From assembly GCA_041912595.1 (NCBI GenBank), contig JAYRMR010000006.1, forward strand, positions 68,850 through 132,849: a stretch of DNA of 64,000 bases. The letters run 5' to 3'. This document shows positions 1-7,976 of the stretch, in pieces; within the stretch, counting starts at the first letter, position 1, and every line of letters starts with the position of its first letter. The notes beneath the pieces were generated by a model that made no database searches, was not told the origin of the DNA, and worked only from the letters and a program-made list of their open reading frames with translations. Source of the DNA: Roseateles_B sp041912595 (GTDB taxonomy: Bacteria > Pseudomonadota > Gammaproteobacteria > Burkholderiales > Burkholderiaceae_C). Both the position numbers and the translations under genes were made by a program.

Positions 1-930
1 GTGTTCATGCTCTCGCCGCACGGCCGCATGAGCCCCTTCCAGCAGGCGCAGATGTTCAGCCTGCAGGACGAGAACATCCACAACATCGCCGTCGAGGGCG
101 TGTTCGACGACTGCCAGGACATCGTCAAGGCGGTCTCGAACGACCTGGCCTTCAAGCGCGAGCACAAGATCGGCACGGTCAACTCCATCAACTGGGCCCG
201 GCTGCTCGCGCAAGTGGTCTACTACTTCGCGGGCTATTGCTACGCGACGAAGTCCAATGAGGAGCGGGTCAGCTTCTGCGTCCCCTCCGGCAACTTCGGC
301 AATGTCTGCGCCGGCCACGTGGCCCGCATGATGGGGCTGCCGATCGAGCGCCTGGTCGTGGCCACGAACGAGAACGACGTGCTGGACGAGTTCTTCCGCA
401 CCGGCGTCTACCGCCCGCGCTCAAGCGCCGAGACGCACGAGACCTCCAGCCCCTCGATGGACATCTCCAAGGCCAGCAACTTCGAGCGCTTCGTGTTCGA
501 CCTCCTGGGCCGCGACGGCGCCCGCGTGAAGGCGCTGTTCAAGGACGCGCTCGAGCGTGACGGCCGCTTCGAGATCAGCGCCGCCGAGAAGGCCGCCATC
601 GCCGGCTACGGCTTCGTCTCGGGCGCCAGCAGCCATGCCGACCGCCTCGCCACGATCCGCGCCACGCAGCAGCAGTACGGCGTCATCGTCGACACGCACA
701 CGGCGGACGGCCTGAAGGTCGCAAACGACTGGCGGCAGGATGGCATCCCCATGCTGGTGCTGGAGACGGCGCTGCCCGCCAAGTTCGCGTCCACCATCGT
801 CGAGGCCCTGGGCGAGGAGCCCCCGCGGCCCGCGCACCTGCAGGGCATCGAGGCCCTGCCCAAGCGCGTGCAGCTGATGCCGGCCGACGCGCAGCAGGTG
901 AAGGATTACATTCACGCCCATGTCCGCTGA
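1..930 (+). CDS. thrC: Threonine synthase, C-terminal part (gene cut by window start)
   Basis: PLP-dependent enzyme that makes threonine from O-phosphohomoserine in the cytoplasm. The 309 visible residues match the C-terminal two thirds of the long bacterial threonine synthase: a PLP-phosphate-binding glycine loop (VPSGNFGNVCAG, about residues 95-106), then the family's ATNENDVLDEFF and ETHETSSPSMDI stretches. The N-terminal part with the PLP lysine lies before the window, so the first methionine here is not a real start. The stop lies 8 bases inside moeA, so the two genes are probably co-transcribed. High confidence. Confidence 0.95.
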   Translation: MFMLSPHGRMSPFQQAQMFSLQDENIHNIAVEGVFDDCQDIVKAVSNDLAFKREHKIGTVNSINWARLLAQVVYYFAGYCYATKSNEERVSFCVPSGNFGNVCAGHVARMMGLPIERLVVATNENDVLDEFFRTGVYRPRSSAETHETSSPSMDISKASNFERFVFDLLGRDGARVKALFKDALERDGRFEISAAEKAAIAGYGFVSGASSHADRLATIRATQQQYGVIVDTHTADGLKVANDWRQDGIPMLVLETALPAKFASTIVEALGEEPPRPAHLQGIEALPKRVQLMPADAQQVKDYIHAHVR

Positions 931-2185
931 AACCACTGCCCCCACGCCCGCCCGCAAGCCGCTGCTGAGCCTGGACGAGGCGCTCGAGCGCCTGCTGTCC
1001 AGCGTCCAGCCGCTGGGCGAGACCGAGACACTGTCCACGTTCGATGCCCTCGGCCGCGTGCTCGCCGCCGAGGTCCGCTCGCAGCTCGACGTGCCCCCCC
1101 ACGACAACAGCGCGATGGACGGCTATGCCCTGCGCCTCGCCGATCTGCCCGCCGACGGCACCGTGCTGCCCGTGAGCCAGCGCGTGCCCGCCGGCAGCGT
1201 GCCGCTGGCGCTGGAGCCCGGCACCGCGGCCCGCATCTTCACCGGGGCGCCCGTGCCCGCGGGCGCGGATGCCGTGCAGATGCAGGAGCACTGCGAGGCC
1301 GTGGCCGGTGACGGGCTGGGCGCCGTGCGCGTGGTGGACCGCCCGGCCCCGGGCGCCGCCATCCGGCGCCGGGGCGAGGACGTGCAGGCCGGCAGCGTGG
1401 TGCTGGCGGCCGGTCACCGCCTCGACCCGGCCGCGCTGGGCCTCGCCGCCACGGTGGGCGCCGCTTCGCTGACCGTCGCCCGCCGCGTGCGCGTCGCCCT
1501 GTTCTCGACGGGGGACGAGCTCGCCATGCCCGGTGAGCCGCTCAAGCCCGGCGCCATCTACAACAGCAACCGCTTCACGCTGCGGGGCCTGCTCCAGCAG
1601 CTCGGCTGCGAGGTGGAGGACCTCGGCATCGTGCCCGACACCCTGGACGCCACGCGCGCCGCGCTGCGTGCTGCCGCGGCGCGGGCGGACCTGATCCTCA
1701 CCTCGGGCGGCGTGTCCGTTGGCGAGGAGGACCACCTGCGTCCCGCCGTGCTGGCCGAGGGCCAGCTGGACCTCTGGCAGATGGCCATCAAGCCGGGCAA
1801 GCCCCTGGCCTTCGGGGCGGTGCGCCGCCCGGGGCAGGACGGGCGGCAGGCCTGGTTCATCGGCCTGCCGGGCAATCCCGTGTCGAGCTTCGTGACCTTC
1901 CTGCTGGCCGTGCGGCCCGTGATCCTGCGCCTGCAGGGCGCTGCCGCACTGGCCCCGCAGGCCTACCCGCTGCGGGCCGACTTCGACTGGCTCAAGGCCG
2001 ACAAGCGCCGCGAGTTCCTGCGCGCGCGGCTCAATGCCGACGGCGGGCTGGCGCTCTTCGCGAACCAGGGCTCGGGCGTGCTCAGCTCGGCCGTGTGGGG
2101 CGACGGCCTGGTCGACGTGCCGCCCGGCACCCCCATCCGCAGCGGCGATACTGTGCGCTTCATCCCTTTCAGCGCGCTGCAATGA
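920..2185 (+). CDS. moeA: Molybdopterin molybdenumtransferase MoeA
   Basis: Inserts molybdate into adenylylated molybdopterin, the last common step of Moco synthesis. At 421 residues the length is typical. The family signatures are present: DVPPHDNSAMDGYAL near residues 55-70, a GxAxRIFTGAPVP-type loop near 110, the STGDEL motif near 197, the TSGGVSVGEEDH segment near 260, and GLPGNPVSS near 315. The ATG overlaps the end of thrC by 11 bases and the stop overlaps the moaD start in an ATGA, which implies translational coupling. It fits the molybdenum hydroxylase encoded at 7.5-10.2 kb. Confidence 0.96.
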   Translation: MSAETTAPTPARKPLLSLDEALERLLSSVQPLGETETLSTFDALGRVLAAEVRSQLDVPPHDNSAMDGYALRLADLPADGTVLPVSQRVPAGSVPLALEPGTAARIFTGAPVPAGADAVQMQEHCEAVAGDGLGAVRVVDRPAPGAAIRRRGEDVQAGSVVLAAGHRLDPAALGLAATVGAASLTVARRVRVALFSTGDELAMPGEPLKPGAIYNSNRFTLRGLLQQLGCEVEDLGIVPDTLDATRAALRAAAARADLILTSGGVSVGEEDHLRPAVLAEGQLDLWQMAIKPGKPLAFGAVRRPGQDGRQAWFIGLPGNPVSSFVTFLLAVRPVILRLQGAAALAPQAYPLRADFDWLKADKRREFLRARLNADGGLALFANQGSGVLSSAVWGDGLVDVPPGTPIRSGDTVRFIPFSALQ

Positions 2186-2436
2186 GCTCCATCACCGTCC
2201 GATATTTCGCGTCCCTGCGCGAGGCCCTGGGGGAGCAGGAAACGCTGCCCTGGCAGGACGGCCAGACCCTGGGCCAGCTGCGGGATGCACTGCTGGCCCG
2301 CGGCGAGCCCCACGCCAGCGCGCTGGCCCGCACGCGTGCCGTGCGCTGCGCCCTGAACCAGCAGCTGGCCAAGGAATCGGCGCCCATCCCCGCGGGCGCC
2401 GAGGTGGCCTTCTTCCCGCCGGTCACGGGCGGCTGA
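2182..2436 (+). CDS. moaD: Molybdopterin synthase sulfur-carrier subunit MoaD
   Basis: Ubiquitin-like 84-residue protein. Its C-terminal Gly-Gly (PPVTGG) is adenylylated and thiocarboxylated so it can donate sulfur to precursor Z. The start is set by the ATGA overlap with moeA; a longer in-frame reading exists but would run into moeA. The beta-grasp pattern (ITVRYFASLREALG at the N-terminus, ending in the diglycine) is clear. The large subunit gene moaE usually follows moaD, but here speD follows after 19 bases, so moaE must lie elsewhere. Confidence 0.93.
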   Translation: MSSITVRYFASLREALGEQETLPWQDGQTLGQLRDALLARGEPHASALARTRAVRCALNQQLAKESAPIPAGAEVAFFPPVTGG

Positions 2437-2455
2437 CGCGCTGCGCCGGTCCGCT

Positions 2456-2830
2456 ATGCAAGGCCTGCACCTCACCGCCGACCTGCGGGGCTGCGATCCG
2501 CACCAGCCGCTGATGACGGACCCCGTCGCGCTGCGCGAGGCCTGCACGCAGGCCGTCGCCGCAGCGGGGCTGGGCGCCGTCGCCGAGCTCTTTCACCGCT
2601 TCACGCCGGCGGTCGAGGGCGAGGCCAGCGGCATCACGGGCGTCGTGCTGCTGGCGGAGTCCCACCTTGCGATTCACACCTGGCCCGAGCTGGACGGGGT
2701 GACGCTGGACGTCTACGTCTGCAATTACGGCGCGGACAACAGCGACAAGGCCCGGCGGCTGATGGACGCGCTGGTCACGGCCTTCGCGCCGGCCGAGGTG
2801 CTGCACCAGGCGCTGCACCGCGGCGCCTGA
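2456..2830 (+). CDS. speD: S-adenosylmethionine decarboxylase proenzyme (prokaryotic class 1B type)
   Basis: Makes decarboxylated AdoMet, the aminopropyl donor for spermidine and related polyamines. At 124 residues it has the short bacterial form. The self-cleavage site is visible in LLAESHLAIHTWPE (about residues 63-76), where the serine becomes the pyruvoyl cofactor. The conserved YVCNYG and DNSDKA segments follow. It sits alone behind moaD and converges on the AraC gene. The only visible consumer of its product is the membrane aminopropyltransferase at 14.4-16 kb. Confidence 0.93.
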   Translation: MQGLHLTADLRGCDPHQPLMTDPVALREACTQAVAAAGLGAVAELFHRFTPAVEGEASGITGVVLLAESHLAIHTWPELDGVTLDVYVCNYGADNSDKARRLMDALVTAFAPAEVLHQALHRGA

Positions 2831-2878
2831 GCCGCCCGCCGCCCGCCGCCATCAGCCGGTTCATCCCGTTCATCCCGT

Positions 2879-3622
2879 TCAGCGCCCGGCCGCCGTGCGC
2901 GCCAGCCACGCCGTCGGGGACAGGCCCATCCGCGCCTTGAACAGCGTCACGAAGGCGCTGAGGCTCTCGTAGCCCACGGCCAGCGCCACGGTCGTGACCG
3001 GCTGCCCCGCCACCAGCCGCTCCAGGGCCAGCATCAGCCGCGCCTGCTGCCGCCACTGCGCCCAACTCAGGCCGGTCTCGGCCAGGAAGCGCCGCGTGAG
3101 GGTGCGGCGGCTCGTGTGCAGGCGCGCGGCCCAGTCGTCGAGGCCGGACCGGTCATCCGGCTGCGCCAGCAGCTGCTCGCACAGGCGCCGCAGCCGCGGC
3201 TCCGCGGGCATCGGCACGCCCAGCGCCTCGTGGGGCGCCCGCTGGAGGAGATCGGCCAGGACGGCCCCGTAGGCCGCGTGCCGGCAGCGGTCCGCATCGC
3301 CATGCATCTCGGTGAGCAGGGCGTCCAGCAGCGGCGTGCAGCGCACGAGCTTCCAGTCGCCCGGCAGATGGGCGGCGGCCCAGCCCGCGTCCACATAGAA
3401 ATTGACGCCGCGCGTCGGGCCCTGGAAGACCGCGCCATGCAGCGCGTGCGGCGGCACCCAGCCCACGCAGCCCGGCGGCAGCGTCCAGCGCGAGTGTTCG
3501 GTGAGCACGGTCACGAGCCCGGTCTCGACGCGCAGCAGCTGGCCGGGCGCATGGCGGTGCGGCGCCGGGGCATCGGCGCCTGCATGGCTCAGTGCTTCGC
3601 TGTGGATGGGGGAGGGTGGCAT
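2879..3622 (-). CDS. AraC-family transcriptional regulator with cupin-like N-terminus
   Basis: A 247-residue regulator. The N-terminal half looks like an AraC cupin sensor (APHRHAPGQLLRVETG, then a WVPPHALHGAVF loop). The C-terminal half carries two helix-turn-helix motifs (LDDWAARLHTSRRTLTRRFLAETG and TTVALAVGYESLSAFVTLFK). I chose the ATG at 3622; an upstream TTG at 3673 would add 17 residues that look like leader sequence. It diverges from the IMPase-like gene 105 bases away, a plausible target. The ligand is unknown. Confidence 0.85.
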   Translation of the reverse strand: MPPSPIHSEALSHAGADAPAPHRHAPGQLLRVETGLVTVLTEHSRWTLPPGCVGWVPPHALHGAVFQGPTRGVNFYVDAGWAAAHLPGDWKLVRCTPLLDALLTEMHGDADRCRHAAYGAVLADLLQRAPHEALGVPMPAEPRLRRLCEQLLAQPDDRSGLDDWAARLHTSRRTLTRRFLAETGLSWAQWRQQARLMLALERLVAGQPVTTVALAVGYESLSAFVTLFKARMGLSPTAWLARTAAGR

Positions 3623-3727
3623 GGCGAGGGCCGCTTTGGCCCGATCCCATAACGGGTTGGAGCAAAGGCGCAAGTATGGCGCCGCCCGCCGCGGAACACT
3701 GCAGCCATCCCTTTCACGGAGTGCCCG

Positions 3728-4564
3728 ATGACTGCTGACCCGACCGCTGACCTGACTGCTGACCTACCCGCCAGCCTGGATGCGCCGGCCCTGGATAATC
3801 TCCTCGCCGCGGTCGCCGCCGCAGGCCAGCGGCTGCTCGCCGCTCAGCCCGCGCGAGCCCTGGGCGAGGAGGCCCGGATGCGCCAGTGCTTTGCCGAGGC
3901 CTGTGCCGCGGTGCTGCAGGACCTGGGCGCGACGCTGGCCGCCCGCACCCCGGGCGTGCCGGTCGTCCAGGCCGGGCTCACCCCGGACCGCCTGCCCGAG
4001 CTCGACGGGCTCTACTGGCTCTGCGATCCGCTGGACGGTGCGATCCAGTACCTGGCCGGCCTGCCGATGTGGACCGTCACGCTGACGCTGATGCAGGGCG
4101 CGACGCCGCTGCTGGCCATCGTCAGCGATCCCAGCCTGCAGCGCACCTACCACGCCGTGCGGCACGGCGGCGCGTATGGCAATGGGGAGGTCCTGGACTG
4201 CGGTGCGCCCCGCGCGCTGGCCTGGGCGACGGTCGGCACCAGCTTTCCCAACTGGCCGCGTCGGCCGCAGGCGGAGCTGGATGCCTTTCTGCACAAGCTG
4301 GGGAATGTCGTGCCGGCGGTGCTGGCGCAGCGCTGGATCGGCTCGGCGACGCTGTCGCTGGCGCTCGTGGCCAGTGGCCGGCTCGATGCCTACTGGGAAT
4401 GCGGCCGCCATCTGGTCGACTGGCTGCCCGGCCTGCTCATCGCCCAGGAGGCCGGCGCCCGGATCACGAGTCTCGGCGAGCGGCCCCTCGGCGAGCCGGG
4501 CTCCGGCCTCGTCGTGGCGGCGGCGCCGATCCACGGGGCGCTGCAGGCACTGCTGGCCGCCTGA
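3728..4564 (+). CDS. Inositol monophosphatase family protein, divergent
   Basis: A 278-residue member of the Mg2+-dependent IMPase/FBPase superfamily. The metal-binding core DPLDGA is at about residues 97-102 (the family consensus is DP[IL]DGT), and the C-terminal metal-aspartate region reads VDWLPGLLIAQEAGA. The usual upstream GEE motif is not recognisable; the equivalent stretch reads VVQAGLTPDRLPELDG. Substrate or metal binding may therefore be altered, or the protein may be inactive. It diverges from the AraC gene, which may regulate it. Family is fairly sure, substrate unknown. Confidence 0.8.
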   Translation: MTADPTADLTADLPASLDAPALDNLLAAVAAAGQRLLAAQPARALGEEARMRQCFAEACAAVLQDLGATLAARTPGVPVVQAGLTPDRLPELDGLYWLCDPLDGAIQYLAGLPMWTVTLTLMQGATPLLAIVSDPSLQRTYHAVRHGGAYGNGEVLDCGAPRALAWATVGTSFPNWPRRPQAELDAFLHKLGNVVPAVLAQRWIGSATLSLALVASGRLDAYWECGRHLVDWLPGLLIAQEAGARITSLGERPLGEPGSGLVVAAAPIHGALQALLAA

Positions 4565-4585
4565 TCCTGCACCGAGCCGGGGCCG

Positions 4586-5071
4586 TCATGCCTCGTCCTT
4601 CGTGTCGGCCAGCACGTCCGAGGAGCGATCGCCCAGCCAGTACCGCGCCCCCGGCCCGCGGCTGCCGGCGGCGTCCTGGGGGTTGTAGAGCCGGCAGCGG
4701 GTGAGCGACAGGCAGCCGCAGCCGATGCAGGAGGCGAGGGTGTCCCGCAGACGTTCGAGCTCGGCGATGCGCGCCTCCAGCAGCGGCTGCCACGCGCGGG
4801 AGAGGCGCTCCCAGTCGCGCGCCGTGGGCGTGCGGGCGTCGGGGAGGGTGGCGAGGGCGGCGCGGATCTGGTCGAGGTTCAGTCCCACGGTCTGTGCCGC
4901 CCGGATGAAGGCCACGCGGCGCAGGTCTCCCCGCGCGAACTGGCGCCGGCCCGACTCGCTGCGGTGGCTGTGCAGCAGGCCCTGTTCCTCGTAGAAGCGC
5001 AGGGCGCTGGCGGCGACGCCGGCACGGCGCGAGAAGTCGCCGATGGGCAGGAGCGTCGGGGTTGAAGGCAT
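4586..5071 (-). CDS. soxR: Redox-sensitive transcriptional activator SoxR
   Basis: MerR-family [2Fe-2S] regulator activated by redox-cycling compounds. At 161 residues, it has an N-terminal winged HTH (IGDFSRRAGVAASALRFYEEQGLL) and the diagnostic cluster motif CIGCGCLSLTRCRLYNP, which supplies four cysteines. The ATG at 5071 fits the family's usual N-terminus; the longer reading to 5143 would run through the SoxR box. It diverges from the questin-oxidase-like gene at 5181, with the operator between them. Confidence 0.93.
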   Translation of the reverse strand: MPSTPTLLPIGDFSRRAGVAASALRFYEEQGLLHSHRSESGRRQFARGDLRRVAFIRAAQTVGLNLDQIRAALATLPDARTPTARDWERLSRAWQPLLEARIAELERLRDTLASCIGCGCLSLTRCRLYNPQDAAGSRGPGARYWLGDRSSDVLADTKDEA

Positions 5072-5117
5072 GGCGGATTCCGGGGTGGCGGCAGACGATC
5101 TGCATTCTGCACTTGAC

Positions 5118-5133
5118 TTCAAGTTCACTTGAA
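5118..5133. promoter_or_regulatory. Predicted SoxR-binding site
   Basis: Perfect 7-base inverted repeat TTCAAGT-TC-ACTTGAA. The inner 14 bases TCAAGTTCACTTGA differ by one base from the enterobacterial SoxR consensus core TCAAGTTAACTTGA. It lies 47 bases before both soxR (start 5071) and the divergent ATG at 5181, so it could serve either promoter. A TTGACT just before it (5113-5118) could be a -35 element for the rightward gene. Confidence 0.75.
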
Positions 5134-5180
5134 CTTTCACCATGCCGTCATCGTGTCAAACCTTGAACAGGAGATCGGTG

Positions 5181-6293
5181 ATGGACGAAGTGCTGAATCA
5201 AACCCTTCCGGTGCAGCAAGGCCCGGCCGCCGGCCGGACCGGCTCGCTGGCGCTGCTGCACCGGCGGCTGGACGAGGCGCAGGCCTTCGGCCCGGCCTAT
5301 GACGGCGCCATGAGCAATCACCTCCCGATGGCCCTGCATGCGGCCTGGGAGATGGGCGCGGAGGCCGAGCGCCTGCAGCGCCTGGTGGATGGGGATCGCC
5401 TCAAGCTGGAAGCGGCAACACCTGCCTCTGCGGCCGTCGAGGCCGACGCCCGGCGCGCGGCCGAGTCGCTGCAAACGGGCATCGGCGCTGCCGACGAGTG
5501 GCTGATCCACCGCGGTCAGCCGGCGGACTATCCCTGGCTGCAGGCCTATTTCTCGGCCCTGCTGGCCGGCCTGACGCCCCGGGCGGTGCTGGCCGCGCAT
5601 CTGCCGGTCCTGCTGGGCGCCCCCCATGCCTTCGCCTTCCATGGCCTGATCCGGGTGGCCCATGCGGTGGAGAGCGCGCACACCGCCGAGCTGGCGGCGG
5701 CGCTGGCCACCTGGGCCGCCTGGTGGGAGTTGCTGCCCGCCGGGCCGCGCGGCGGCGAGCCGCTGGCGCCCGCCGCCTGGGCCGAGGCCCTGCGCGAGCA
5801 GGCGCGCGCCTGGCGCAGCGAGCTGCCGATGATCCAGTTCCGCATGCGCATCGCCGCCGGCACACCCATCTACGCGGCGCTGGCTGAGCGGCTCGCGCCT
5901 GCCGCCTCCCTGGCCGAGCGGCGCGAACAGCTCCTGGCCGTGGCGCGCGAGGCCTATCTGCACAGCCGCAACTTCACCGTGCTGCACCTGATCACCGGCC
6001 TGCGTGCGCTGCGCGTGCTGCTCCCGGCCTTGCCGCCGCACATCGATCCCCGGCCCCTCATCGACGCGTTGGACCGCGCCGCCGTCGCCGGCTGGCTGGC
6101 GGGGCGCGTGCAATGGCAGGACGAGGCGCCGGCCTCGGCGCCGCTGCCGTGGCCGGCCCTGCACCGCGCGGCCCTGGCGCAGTCGGACGAGCACGTGATC
6201 AAGGGCGTGCACGCCTGCTGGCAGGAGGACCTGCGGGCGCCGCATCCGCACTGGCGGCGGGTCGCGGCGCGGATGCTGGAGGGCCGGGCCTGA
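5181..6293 (+). CDS. Questin-oxidase-like protein (DUF4243 family)
   Basis: A 370-residue protein resembling the questin oxidase family, whose fungal member cleaves an anthraquinone ring. Recognisable segments are YDGAMSNHLPMALHA near residue 38, HAFHGLIR near 152 and RNFTVLHLITG near 265, all histidine-bearing. The ATG at 5181 is chosen because AGGAGA sits 6 bases upstream; an earlier ATG at 5142 has no such site. Its position across a SoxR box from soxR suggests induction by redox-active aromatics, which fits a quinone-cleaving oxygenase. The actual substrate is unknown. Confidence 0.78.
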   Translation: MDEVLNQTLPVQQGPAAGRTGSLALLHRRLDEAQAFGPAYDGAMSNHLPMALHAAWEMGAEAERLQRLVDGDRLKLEAATPASAAVEADARRAAESLQTGIGAADEWLIHRGQPADYPWLQAYFSALLAGLTPRAVLAAHLPVLLGAPHAFAFHGLIRVAHAVESAHTAELAAALATWAAWWELLPAGPRGGEPLAPAAWAEALREQARAWRSELPMIQFRMRIAAGTPIYAALAERLAPAASLAERREQLLAVAREAYLHSRNFTVLHLITGLRALRVLLPALPPHIDPRPLIDALDRAAVAGWLAGRVQWQDEAPASAPLPWPALHRAALAQSDEHVIKGVHACWQEDLRAPHPHWRRVAARMLEGRA

Positions 6294-6353
6294 ATTGGCA
6301 AGGCGGGCTTGATAATCGGGCCCTCCCGGCTTGATCCATCTCCAGACCCCGCC

Positions 6354-7331
6354 ATGGCCCAGAACGAACTGCGCACCCTGTCCGTCTTCGTCAAGACCGC
6401 CGAGCTGGGCAGCCTGCGCCGTGCCGCGGCCGCCGAGGGCATCAGCCCGCAGGCCGCCAGCCAGGCGCTGGCCCAGCTGGAGCAGAAGCTGGGCGCGCGG
6501 CTCTTCCACCGCACCACGCGCAACATGTCGCTGACGGACGAGGGCCGGCTCTTCATGGACGCCGCGCTTCCTGCGCTGCAGGGGCTGGAACGCGCCTTCC
6601 AGGTCGTGCGCCAGGCGCGGGACGAGGTGGCGGGGCCGCTGCGCATCGTGGGCCCGCGCTCCAGCTTCCAGCCCGTGATCAGCGCCCTGCTGGACGAGTT
6701 CTGCCGCCGCCACCCGGACGCCCACCCCGACGTGCTGCTGGACGATCGCATCGGCAACTGGGTCGAGGACCGCGTGGACGTGGGCTTTCGCGTAGGCTCG
6801 GCACCGGCCGACGGCGTCATCGCGCGGCGGCTCTTTCCCCTGCAGATGATCATCTGCGCCGCCCCGGCCTACCTGGAGCGCCACGGCGCGCCGGACAGCC
6901 TCGGCGCGCTGGCCTCGCACCTGTGCAGCGGCTTCCGGCTGCCGTCCACGGGGCGGCTCATGGCCTGGCCCGTGAAGGTGGATGGCGTGACGACGGAGCA
7001 GGAGGTGCTGGCCGGCTTCTCCACCAACGAGGAAGGACTGGAGCTGGGCGCCATCCTCTCGGGGCGCGCGCTCGGCCAGGTCAGCGGCATCATGGGCGCG
7101 GCGCATCTGCGCGCGGGGCGGCTCGTGCCGCTGCTCACCCAGCACGTGGCCGACCAGTACGGCCTGCACATCTACTGGGGCAGCCGCGTCGCCCAGACCG
7201 CGCGGGTGCGGGCCTTCATCGACCTCGCCATCGAGCGGCTCGCCGGCAACACGGACTACGTGCTGACGGCGCAGGAGCTGGCGCGCCTGGAGGCCGAAGG
7301 GCGCCGCCGACACCCGCCTCCCGTGGCTTGA
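6354..7331 (+). CDS. LysR-family transcriptional regulator
   Basis: A 325-residue LTTR with an N-terminal winged HTH (LRTLSVFVKTAELGSLRRAA, then ISPQAASQALAQLEQKLG) and a two-lobe effector domain from about residue 90. The ATG at 6354 starts the usual MAxNELRTLxVF pattern. It lies 60 bases after the questin-oxidase-like gene and 160 bases before the molybdenum hydroxylase genes, all on the same strand, so it may regulate either. The effector is unknown. Confidence 0.88.
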   Translation: MAQNELRTLSVFVKTAELGSLRRAAAAEGISPQAASQALAQLEQKLGARLFHRTTRNMSLTDEGRLFMDAALPALQGLERAFQVVRQARDEVAGPLRIVGPRSSFQPVISALLDEFCRRHPDAHPDVLLDDRIGNWVEDRVDVGFRVGSAPADGVIARRLFPLQMIICAAPAYLERHGAPDSLGALASHLCSGFRLPSTGRLMAWPVKVDGVTTEQEVLAGFSTNEEGLELGAILSGRALGQVSGIMGAAHLRAGRLVPLLTQHVADQYGLHIYWGSRVAQTARVRAFIDLAIERLAGNTDYVLTAQELARLEAEGRRRHPPPVA

Positions 7332-7491
7332 TTCGAAAGCTGTGCTTGACAGTCCCGCAAGCGGCGCGGGCTAGGCGACGGGCGGGGAAGCGCCTACATT
7401 CAGCGGCTGATTCCCTGGCCGCACCTCTGTTCGGGTGGCGGCCCCGGGCGCTTCCTTCCCCGTCCTTTCCTCACCGCGGAGACCCGACGCC

Positions 7492-7965
7492 ATGACCCAG
7501 CTTCACGTCAACGGCCGCGAGCACCAGCTCGACATCGACCCCGGCACCCCCGTCCTCTGGGCCCTGCGAGACAACCTCGGCCTGTGCGGCAGCAAGTTCG
7601 GCTGCGGCGCGGCCCTGTGCGGCGCCTGCACGGTGCATGTGGACGGCCAGGCCGTCCGCTCCTGCGTGACGCCGGTCTCCGCCGTCGAGGGCAAGCCCAT
7701 CACCACCATCGAGGCCGTGACGGCCGGGGGCGACCGCGTCGGCGATGCCGTCCATGCCGCCTGGGTGAAGCACGACGTCGCGCAGTGCGGCTACTGCCAG
7801 AGCGGGCAGATCATGTCGGCCACGGCCTTCCTCAAGAGCCTGCCCAAGGGCAAGCAGCCGAGCGCCGCCGAGATCGACGCCGCCATGGCCGGCAACATCT
7901 GCCGCTGCGGCACCTATGCCCGCATCCGCGCCGCCGTGGCCGACGCCGCCCGCGCCCTGGCCTGA
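7492..7965 (+). CDS. (2Fe-2S)-binding small subunit of a molybdenum hydroxylase (IorA-like)
   Basis: A 157-residue electron-transfer subunit with two [2Fe-2S] clusters. The plant-ferredoxin-type motif is CGSKFGCGAALCGACTVHV (about residues 27-45), and the C-terminal helical cluster uses CGYCQSGQIM and GNICRCGTY. This matches isoquinoline 1-oxidoreductase alpha-type subunits. There is no signal peptide of its own, so it probably travels folded with the Tat-bearing large subunit encoded 11 bases downstream. Subunit type is certain, substrate is not. Confidence 0.93.
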   Translation: MTQLHVNGREHQLDIDPGTPVLWALRDNLGLCGSKFGCGAALCGACTVHVDGQAVRSCVTPVSAVEGKPITTIEAVTAGGDRVGDAVHAAWVKHDVAQCGYCQSGQIMSATAFLKSLPKGKQPSAAEIDAAMAGNICRCGTYARIRAAVADAARALA

Positions 7966-7976
7966 AGGAGATCGCC

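Noticed and set aside
2855..2881. Tandem GTTCATCCC units between speD and the AraC gene
   Set aside because: Only two to three short units; likely chance.
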